Below are positions 53,902 through 64,000 of a stretch of DNA of 64,000 nt, one piece after another. A model generated the notes under the pieces. That model saw only the letters and a program-made list of their open reading frames with translations. It searched no databases and was not told the DNA's origin. The first letter of the stretch is position 1. Every line of letters begins with the position of its first letter. A program made the translations under genes and the position numbers. The DNA is from Oleiagrimonas sp963747595 (GTDB lineage Bacteria > Pseudomonadota > Gammaproteobacteria > Xanthomonadales > Rhodanobacteraceae), in assembly GCA_963747595.1 (NCBI GenBank), contig CAVVFO010000001.1:372001-436000 (forward strand), given 5' to 3'.

Positions 53902-54204
53902 CCCCGGGTCGGCCGCAGGACACGGCGGTGCCCGCTTCACGCCCCATCCCGCCATGGTTTTGACGTATTCGGCTGTTTCCATGAACCCGTCCGACTCACG
54001 CGGGAGAATCCACCATGAAACAGTTCGTGCCCTTTGATGACGCCTGGTTCGACCATCCGGAGCAGATGCCATCGCGGCTGGTGCCTTATCAATGCGGGGT
54101 GCCATGCCGTCACCAGCGAAGTCAGTCTCCAGCACCCCGCGCGGGCATGAATCAGGCGGAACGGCATTCCTCACGTGCAGATGTCTCCAGGCCGCACCTG
54201 GGGT
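53902..54204. other. Region between rubredoxin and DUF192 gene
   Basis: About 300 bp with no strong gene; a weak small ORF (54015-54233) is listed separately. Confidence 0.4.
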
Positions 54205-54233
54205 TCACTGGACGGCGCCGATCGTGCCCTTGA
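54015..54233 (+). CDS. Possible small protein, maybe decayed
   Basis: GGGAGA lies before ATG 54015. The start MKQFVPFDDAWFDHPEQ then SRLVPYQCG looks protein-like; after about 30 residues the sequence becomes Arg/Ser-rich and low complexity. It overlaps the 3' end of the DUF192 gene by 29 bp. It may be a true 72-residue protein or a gene with a frameshift. No family recognised. Confidence 0.33.
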   Translation: MKQFVPFDDAWFDHPEQMPSRLVPYQCGVPCRHQRSQSPAPRAGMNQAERHSSRADVSRPHLGFTGRRRSCP

Positions 54234-54681
54234 TCTTCAGCGTGTCGCCCTTTCTGGCACCGATCGCCGCCGCCGTTCCCCCGTTCAACTCCAGCACGTA
54301 GCGCGCCGGCACATTGCTGGGGAAGGTGGGGCAGGGGTTCGTCCTGCAGGGTGCAGCGTTCAATTGCATGGCCACCAGCTTGCGCTGCTGGTCGAAGAAC
54401 AGGATGTCCAGTGGAATCAGCGTGTTCTTCATCCAGAATGATTGTGGATAGCTCTGGCGGAACACGAACAGCATGGCGTGGTTTTTTGCCATGTGCGTGC
54501 GAAACATCAGGCCGCGCTCGCGCGTCGCGTCCGTCGTGGCCAGCTCCGTATTGAATGTATGGCCATGCAAGGTCACGTGGATCTCGCCCGGCGGCAGCGG
54601 CGCCGCGGGATCCGGTCGGGTTACGGAGGAGCAGGCAGCGAGCGCCAGCGTCATGACCGTGAGCAACACAAGACGTTTCAT
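54205..54681 (-). CDS. DUF192 lipoprotein
   Basis: A 158-residue protein. Lipobox LAAC (C17) follows MKRLVLLTVMTLALA. The DUF192 domain is clear: GLMFRTHMAKNHAMLFVF, SFWMKNTLIPLDILFFD and ARYVLELNGGTA. The role is unknown. Start ATG 54681. Confidence 0.88.
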   Translation of the reverse strand: MKRLVLLTVMTLALAACSSVTRPDPAAPLPPGEIHVTLHGHTFNTELATTDATRERGLMFRTHMAKNHAMLFVFRQSYPQSFWMKNTLIPLDILFFDQQRKLVAMQLNAAPCRTNPCPTFPSNVPARYVLELNGGTAAAIGARKGDTLKIKGTIGAVQ

Positions 54682-54872
54682 GCGGTGTCTTCCTCGCTGG
54701 GGATGCCGGACGGAGCCCACGAGTCTAGCGTGCCGTGCCGGGGGCATGATCGCCTCCGAGAAAAAAAGTTGGCGTGACCTCTTCCCGTCGGCGCGATCCA
54801 GGCGTATCATCGGCGGCCCGCAGTCGCTCAAAGGCGCTTGCCGGCCCTTCGGAAGAAAGTTTCCAAAGGGTA

Positions 54873-54900
54873 TTGACGGCAAGGTGTTTGGATGTAGAAT
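54873..54900 (+). promoter_or_regulatory. rrn P1 promoter
   Basis: TTGACG (54873-54878), 16-bp spacer, TAGAAT (54895-54900). It lies about 230 bp before 16S, a typical position for a stable RNA promoter. Confidence 0.7.
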
Positions 54901-54960
54901 GTGCGGCTCGCTTGAGACGAAAGGTTTCGGGCAGAAGCGGTCGGAAGGCGGCTTCGAGGA

Positions 54961-54972
54961 TGATCTTTGACA
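54961..54972 (+). promoter_or_regulatory. boxA antitermination site (leader)
   Basis: TGATCTTTGACA closely matches the enteric boxA TGCTCTTTAACA, bound by NusB/NusE to prevent premature termination in rrn leaders. The same sequence recurs in the spacer. Confidence 0.75.
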
Positions 54973-55133
54973 GTGTGCGCAGGTGACTTGTGTGGGCGCC
55001 TTGCGGAGGATGGAAACGTCCAATGATGCAAGCGTCCAAACCTTTAACCTAAGTGATTTAAGCGATTAGATTGCGGGTTGGGTGACGGACCTTCAGAAAG
55101 ATCGACAGCCCTTCGGGGTTGTCAAAAACTTCA

Positions 55134-56682
<1,549 letters not shown>

Positions 56683-56785
56683 CGAGTATGGCGTGACATC
56701 CCCGCAAGACGCCCACACAAGGCACCTGCATCCAGAAATTGACCGACCCGAGAGGGTCGTGTTGACGTCCCTTGAGTCCTTATAC

Positions 56786-56861
56786 GGGGCTGTAGCTCAG
56801 CTGGGAGAGCACCTGCTTTGCAAGCAGGGGGTCACCGGTTCGATCCCGGTCAGCTCCACCA
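56786..56861 (+). tRNA. tRNA-Ala (TGC)
   Basis: Acceptor GGGGCTG / CAGCTCC, anticodon loop TTTGCAA with TGC, T-loop TTCGATC, encoded CCA at 56859-56861. Standard position in the 16S-23S spacer. Confidence 0.97.
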
Positions 56862-56891
56862 GTTTGAACTTCGGGTTTCGCCCGAACCTCC

Positions 56892-56968
<77 letters not shown>

Positions 56969-57284
56969 TTCGACCTCTTGTCGTGATCCTCCGCTTGGCT
57001 GTGTTGTGTTTATACGCGGATCCCTCCGCGTAGAGCGAAGATCAAGAATCGCACATCCATGTGCGAACTCATCGAGAAGCGTCGTCTCATGGGCAATCAC
57101 GTATCGTTCTGGATGCTGCGCACACAGATTTGAACGACGCCCGGGCGCTGCAGCCTGTGGTGTGATCTTTGACAATGTGAACGAGTGACAAGCGTCTTGG
57201 AGCAATCCAGGATGTGTCGTTGAGGCAAGTAAGCAAACGTTGTTGGGCCAGTGCCTTCAATGCGGAAACGTGTTGGGGTTATAT
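56969..57284 (+). other. 16S-23S spacer, tRNA-Ile to 23S
   Basis: About 316 nt without genes. Contains a second boxA (57163-57174) and the sequences expected to pair around 23S for processing. Confidence 0.75.
57163..57174 (+). promoter_or_regulatory. boxA antitermination site (spacer)
   Basis: TGATCTTTGACA, identical to the leader boxA, in the usual place between tRNA-Ile and 23S. Confidence 0.75.
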
Positions 57285-60175
<2,891 letters not shown>

Positions 60176-60350
60176 TATAACCCCAAGACGTTTTAGCGAC
60201 TTGACGCAAGTCCCTTTGCGGGAAGCAGCAGCCATCCATGGCTGCACTCCTCGAAAAGGCGCCTCACCGACACATCACTGAGCTTCCGGACGCTTGTCAC
60301 TCGTTCATATCCCATGCGGATCCGCCGCGTCTCGCGCGGATCCCACCCCT

Positions 60351-60468
60351 TCCCTGGCGGCCATAGCGCTGTGGTCCCACCCGATCCCATCCCGAACTCG
60401 GCAGTGAAACGCAGCTGCGCCCATGGTAGTGCGGCTCAAGCCGTGCAAGAGTCGGTCACCGCCAGGGA
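60351..60468 (+). rRNA. rrf: 5S ribosomal RNA
   Basis: CCTGGCGGCCATAGCGC at the 5' end pairs with CGCCAGGGA at the 3' end. Contains GGTCCCACCCGATCCCATCC and GAACTCGGCAGTGAAACGC. Ends estimated from the terminal stem. Confidence 0.95.
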
Positions 60469-60477
60469 CCTATATCC

Positions 60478-60511
60478 AAACCCTCCCCCGCATCGGGGAG
60501 GGTTTTTTTTT
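60478..60511 (+). terminator. rrn operon terminator
   Basis: AAACCCTCCCC-CGCAT-CGGGGAGGGTTT stem followed by a run of T, directly after 5S. Strong Rho-independent terminator. Confidence 0.92.
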
Positions 60512-60606
60512 AAACTTTCAGGTGCAATTCCTTGCCGCATAAGGCGGGCGTGCGCGCTTTGTCCGGGGGGGGCAGCAGGCGCACAGGGTCGGGGGGCCGG
60601 GTGGGT

Positions 60607-61383
60607 ATGCTCTTCGCGCCTTCCATACGCAGGCGCTGTTACCCTTCGCGCGATGAAATCGCGTTCCACCACCCGGCCTTGAAAGCGCTCCCTCACTGGC
60701 TATATGGAGCAGCGCCCATTCTGGCCTGCGTTGGCGGAAGCGTCGATGCGACTGCCTATATGACGTTGGGCAAGGTGTTTCCAGCCAACATGACGGGGAA
60801 CACAGTTCTTTTGGCCATTGCGGCGGCGACCGGCAAGATGGCAGCCCTTCAGCGCACCGCAGTGGTGCTGCTGGCGTTTTGCCTGGGTGTATGTCTGGCT
60901 GCCGCATCCCTGCGAAACAGGCCCCCGGGATGGCAGGGTCGCGTAACGTGCATGTTCATTTTGGAAGCGCTGTTGCTCGCAGTCGTGGCGTCGTGCATAT
61001 GCATGTGGGGACCGCAGCCTGCGGACTCGCTTCCCGTGCTTTTTCTGGGCGGCACGGCGGCTCTGGCAATGGGAACCCAGAGCGCCATCGTACGTCACCT
61101 GCATGTCAGCAAACTGCGGACCACGATCATTGCCGGGACGTTGGTGGAGACCCTGGCCGGCTGTTTTGATCGTTCCGGCCCCAATGACGTCCGTGAGCCA
61201 CCGCGGAGTGTACTTGCCGGGACATACGCCGCATATGTCCTTTCTGCCGTGGCCGCGGCTCTGGCCAGCCGATTTTGGCCGCGACTGGCGATGTTTCTGC
61301 CGCTGCTGGCGCTGGTGGTGTTGCTGGCCTATCGCGCCGTGGCACGCCGTTATGCAGAGTCGTCGGTGAGATCCGCAGGATGA
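60607..61383 (+). CDS. DUF1275 (YoaK-like) membrane protein
   Basis: About 258 residues from ATG 60607 (an earlier ATG at 60532 would begin in low-complexity sequence). SVDATAYMTLGKVFPANMTGNTVLLA is the DUF1275 signature, followed by helices around FLGVCLAAA, FILEALLLAVVAS, LGGTAALAMGTQSAIVRHL and the C-terminal pair. Six hydrophobic segments are visible. Function is unknown. Between the rRNA terminator and glpD. Confidence 0.85.
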   Translation: MLFAPSIRRRCYPSRDEIAFHHPALKALPHWLYGAAPILACVGGSVDATAYMTLGKVFPANMTGNTVLLAIAAATGKMAALQRTAVVLLAFCLGVCLAAASLRNRPPGWQGRVTCMFILEALLLAVVASCICMWGPQPADSLPVLFLGGTAALAMGTQSAIVRHLHVSKLRTTIIAGTLVETLAGCFDRSGPNDVREPPRSVLAGTYAAYVLSAVAAALASRFWPRLAMFLPLLALVVLLAYRAVARRYAESSVRSAG

Positions 61384-61579
61384 CCGTTGGGGAGCCTTCA
61401 CACGCGCATGCTAAGGTTTTCCCCGTGTCTGCAGAGCGAGCTTCCCGCACCGCCCGCATCGCGGACGGCGTCTTTCAGACAGTGTTCTGCAGCGTTTCTT
61501 GCCGATTCTTGCTATGCGCATCCGACGTGCGCGGGAACAACCGGATGGCGGGGAGAAGCGGCGGTATCGCGGAGGAAGC

Positions 61580-63103
61580 ATGACGGAAACCGTAGATGTG
61601 TTGGTCGTGGGTGGCGGCATCAATGGCGCAGGCATTGCGCGAGACGCGGCGGGACGAGGTCTGTCGGTGACATTGTGCGAGCAGGACGATCTGGCGGCGC
61701 ATACTTCGAGCGCCAGCACCAAGCTGATCCACGGCGGATTACGGTATCTGGAGCAGTACGAGTTCACGCTGGTGGCCAAGGCATTGTCCGAGCGCAAGGT
61801 ATTGCTGCGCCTGGCGCCGCATATCAGCCGACCATTGATGTTCGTGCTGCCGCATGAATCGCATCTGCGGCCGGTATGGATGATTCGCCTGGGCCTGATG
61901 CTCTACGACCGTCTGGGTTCGGGGCACAAGACACTCAAGGATTCAAAATCCATCGATCTGACGAAACATGAGGTCGGCAAGGTGCTGCAGTCACGCCTCA
62001 AGCGTGGTTTCGTGTATTCCGATGGTTGGATGCAGGACAGTCGCCTCGTGGTGCTCAACGCCATGGATGCGCAGCGCCGCGGCGCGGCCATCTTCACCCA
62101 TACGCGCTGCGAGAATGCCTATCGTGATGGCGATGTGTGGCGCGCCACCCTGCGTCGCGACGGGCACACTTTCACGATCAAGGCCAGGGCGCTGGTCAAC
62201 GCGACCGGCCCGTGGGCAGCCACGTTCATTGCGGATGTACTGAATGGCACATCGCCCCATCCGCTGCGGTTGGTCAAGGGCAGCCACATCGTGGTGCCGA
62301 GGCTTTTCGACCACGGATATGCCTATCTCTTTCAGCAACCGGACAAGCGCATCGTGTTCGCTATCCCTTACGAGCACGATTACACCCTGATCGGCACCAC
62401 CGATGTCGACGTGGACGACGAGCCGGGCGACGTGCAGATCAGCGAGGATGAGATCCACTACTTGTGCGAGTCGGTGAATCGTTATTTCCGCAAGGACGTG
62501 CATCCTGAGGATGTGGTGTGGAGTTACAGCGGAACCAGACCGCTGGCCGGTGGCGATGAAGAGAATGCATCGGAGGTGACGCGTGATTACCGGATTCACG
62601 TCGATGACGTGGACACTCCTGCGCTGGTCCATGTGTTCGGCGGCAAGCTGACGACCTTTCGCCGCCTCGGGGAGGGTGTGGTGAATCGGCTGGTCAAGCG
62701 TCTGGATACGCGCGCGAAGCCCTGGACGGCAAAAGGGCCCGTGCTTCCGGGCGGTGATTTCGACACGATCGATGCATTGGTGGATGACTTGCTTGCGAGC
62801 CGTCCCTGGTTGCAACGCCCCCTTGCCGAACGTTATGCACGTAGCTACGGCAGCCTGAGCCGTGACCTTCTTGGCGACGCCACGCAACTGGAAGCGTTGG
62901 GCGAATGCTTTGGCGAGGACCTGTATCAGGCCGAAGTGGACTATCTGATCGACCACGAATGGGCGAGATCAGCGGAAGACATTCTTTGGCGTCGCAGCAA
63001 GCTGGGCTTGCGGGTCCGTGCCGAAGATGGCGAACGGCTGCAGACCTACGTCGAGTCGCGCATCGACAATGGAGAGCGGGCACCGGAGATGCGCACGGCC
63101 TGA
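61580..63103 (+). CDS. glpD: Aerobic glycerol-3-phosphate dehydrogenase
   Basis: A 507-residue FAD enzyme at the inner membrane that oxidises glycerol-3-P to DHAP and reduces quinone. VLVVGGGINGAGIARDAAGRG binds FAD; STKLIHGGLRYLEQYEF, NATGPWA, YTLIGTTDVD and SGTRPLAGG are conserved. GGAGGA precedes ATG 61580. Followed 32 bp later by glpK. Confidence 0.97.
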   Translation: MTETVDVLVVGGGINGAGIARDAAGRGLSVTLCEQDDLAAHTSSASTKLIHGGLRYLEQYEFTLVAKALSERKVLLRLAPHISRPLMFVLPHESHLRPVWMIRLGLMLYDRLGSGHKTLKDSKSIDLTKHEVGKVLQSRLKRGFVYSDGWMQDSRLVVLNAMDAQRRGAAIFTHTRCENAYRDGDVWRATLRRDGHTFTIKARALVNATGPWAATFIADVLNGTSPHPLRLVKGSHIVVPRLFDHGYAYLFQQPDKRIVFAIPYEHDYTLIGTTDVDVDDEPGDVQISEDEIHYLCESVNRYFRKDVHPEDVVWSYSGTRPLAGGDEENASEVTRDYRIHVDDVDTPALVHVFGGKLTTFRRLGEGVVNRLVKRLDTRAKPWTAKGPVLPGGDFDTIDALVDDLLASRPWLQRPLAERYARSYGSLSRDLLGDATQLEALGECFGEDLYQAEVDYLIDHEWARSAEDILWRRSKLGLRVRAEDGERLQTYVESRIDNGERAPEMRTA

Positions 63104-63135
63104 CGCGCAAAGATCCCACTCACGAGAGGCAGCGC

Positions 63136-64000
63136 ATGAAAGACAAGTACATCCTCGCCATCGATCAAGGGACCACCAGTTCGCGCGCGATGTTGTTCGA
63201 CCACGACGGGCATGTGGCGGGGACGGCACAGCGCGAAATCGAGCAGATCTTCCCCAGGCCCGGCTGGGTCGAGCAGAAGCCGCACGAGATTCTGACCAGC
63301 GTGCTGAAGAGCATGACCGACGTGATGCATGACAGTCGCGTGGATGCCACGGATGTGGTCGGCCTGGGGATCACCAATCAGCGCGAGACCACCGTGGTCT
63401 GGAACAAGAATACCGGCGAGGCCGTATGCAACGCCATTGTCTGGCAGTCGCGCCATTCCTCGCAGGTCTGCCAGAGACTGCGGGATGCCGGGCATTCCGG
63501 GATGGTGCGCAAGAAGACCGGCTTGCTGATCGATCCGTATTTTTCCGGAACCAAGCTGAAATGGATTTTCGAAAACGTCGATGGCGTGCATGAACGCGCC
63601 AGGCGCGGCGAACTTCTGTTCGGCACGATCGACACCTGGCTGATCTGGAATTTCACCGGTGGCAAGGTCCACGTTACCGACGCCACCAACGCCTGCCGCA
63701 CCATGTTGTACAACATCCACGAGCTCGGCTGGGACGATGAGCTTCTGGAGATGCTGGACGTGCCGCCCGACATGCTGCCTGAGGTGCGTTCGTGCAGCGA
63801 GGTCTACGGCACACTGGAATCGAAGCACCTGTTTGGGCATGAAGTGCCGATATGCGGCATTGCCGGTGATCAGCAGGCAGCGCTGTTCGGGCAGGCCTGC
63901 TTCGAGGCCGGAATGGCCAAGAACACCTATGGCACTGGCTGCTTCACGCTGCTGCATACGGGAAAAGAGGCCGTGGCATCCGACAATGGCTTGCTCACGA
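63136..64000 (+). CDS. glpK: Glycerol kinase, 3' end outside window
   Basis: The first 288 residues of a FGGY kinase: ILAIDQGTTSSRAMLFD, GLGITNQRETTVVWN, CNAIVWQSRHSSQ, LIDPYFSGTKLKWI, GTIDTWLIWNFTGG and AGDQQAALFGQACF. It phosphorylates glycerol. ATG 63136 has GAGAGG about 8 bases upstream. Runs off the right edge. With glpD it forms a glycerol operon; no GlpR gene or glpF is visible. Confidence 0.95.
   Translation, partial: MKDKYILAIDQGTTSSRAMLFDHDGHVAGTAQREIEQIFPRPGWVEQKPHEILTSVLKSMTDVMHDSRVDATDVVGLGITNQRETTVVWNKNTGEAVCNAIVWQSRHSSQVCQRLRDAGHSGMVRKKTGLLIDPYFSGTKLKWIFENVDGVHERARRGELLFGTIDTWLIWNFTGGKVHVTDATNACRTMLYNIHELGWDDELLEMLDVPPDMLPEVRSCSEVYGTLESKHLFGHEVPICGIAGDQQAALFGQACFEAGMAKNTYGTGCFTLLHTGKEAVASDNGLLT

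Larger units (their letters stand above)
54682..55133 (+). other. rRNA operon upstream region and leader
   Basis: Contains the rrn P1 promoter, a boxA at 54961-54972 and a GACAGCCC/GGGTTGTC hairpin (55104-55123) just before 16S. No protein-coding frame is supported. Confidence 0.75.

Overview
This window is high-GC gammaproteobacterial chromosome. The 16S rRNA gene, a clp/speD/coq7/rplM/rpsI neighbourhood, a CRP-like Clp regulator, PPi-dependent phosphofructokinase and a gsp/xps-type secretion cluster all point to Xanthomonadales, most likely Rhodanobacteraceae or a close relative. I cannot name the genus from sequence alone.

Layout. 1-4466 is the only clearly accessory stretch. It is the right-hand part of a prophage- or ICE-like element: a Toprim-domain gene split by an intact IS5-family insertion, a zinc-ribbon small protein, a RepB-like primase, an orphan small ORF and an HGGxSTGP-motif protein. 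A gene-free junction (4467-5024) follows. From 5025 on the window is core chromosome: uup, a membrane diguanylate cyclase, holC-pepA divergent from lptF-lptG, an RDD protein, xerD, dsbC, purL, a GT2 glycosyltransferase and a peptide deformylase. Next is a partial type II secretion operon (gspE-F-G-H-I-J-K, with no C, D, L, M or N), then pyrF, a cupin, ettA, glyA-nrdR-ribD, a lipoprotein peptidase, an alpha/beta hydrolase and trpG-trpD-trpC plus a PgpC-like HAD phosphatase. These are followed by clp, speD, coq7, rplM-rpsI, tRNA-Gln, rpiA, pfp, adk, mpl, a LON-domain protein, an argD-type aminotransferase, gloA, hemL, thiE, rubredoxin and a DUF192 lipoprotein.

54873-60511 is a complete rRNA operon: promoter, boxA, 16S, tRNA-Ala(TGC), tRNA-Ile(GAT), second boxA, 23S, 5S and terminator. 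A DUF1275 membrane protein, glpD and the start of glpK close the window; glpK runs off the right edge.

Functional links. lptF/lptG form the LPS export permease. gspE-K supply the ATPase, platform protein and pseudopilins of a secretion machine whose remaining parts must lie elsewhere. glyA, purL, pyrF, trpGDC, ribD, hemL and thiE are biosynthetic. The diguanylate cyclase and Clp are a plausible c-di-GMP maker and sensor pair. glpD-glpK is a glycerol catabolic operon.

I found no CRISPR array and no convincing complete new system. The observations most worth checking are the IS5-split Toprim gene inside the primase module, a pair of REP-like palindromes (one forming the 3' end of ribD), the truncated secretion operon with an ATPase lacking the zinc cysteines, and several tiny ORFs with good ribosome-binding sites.
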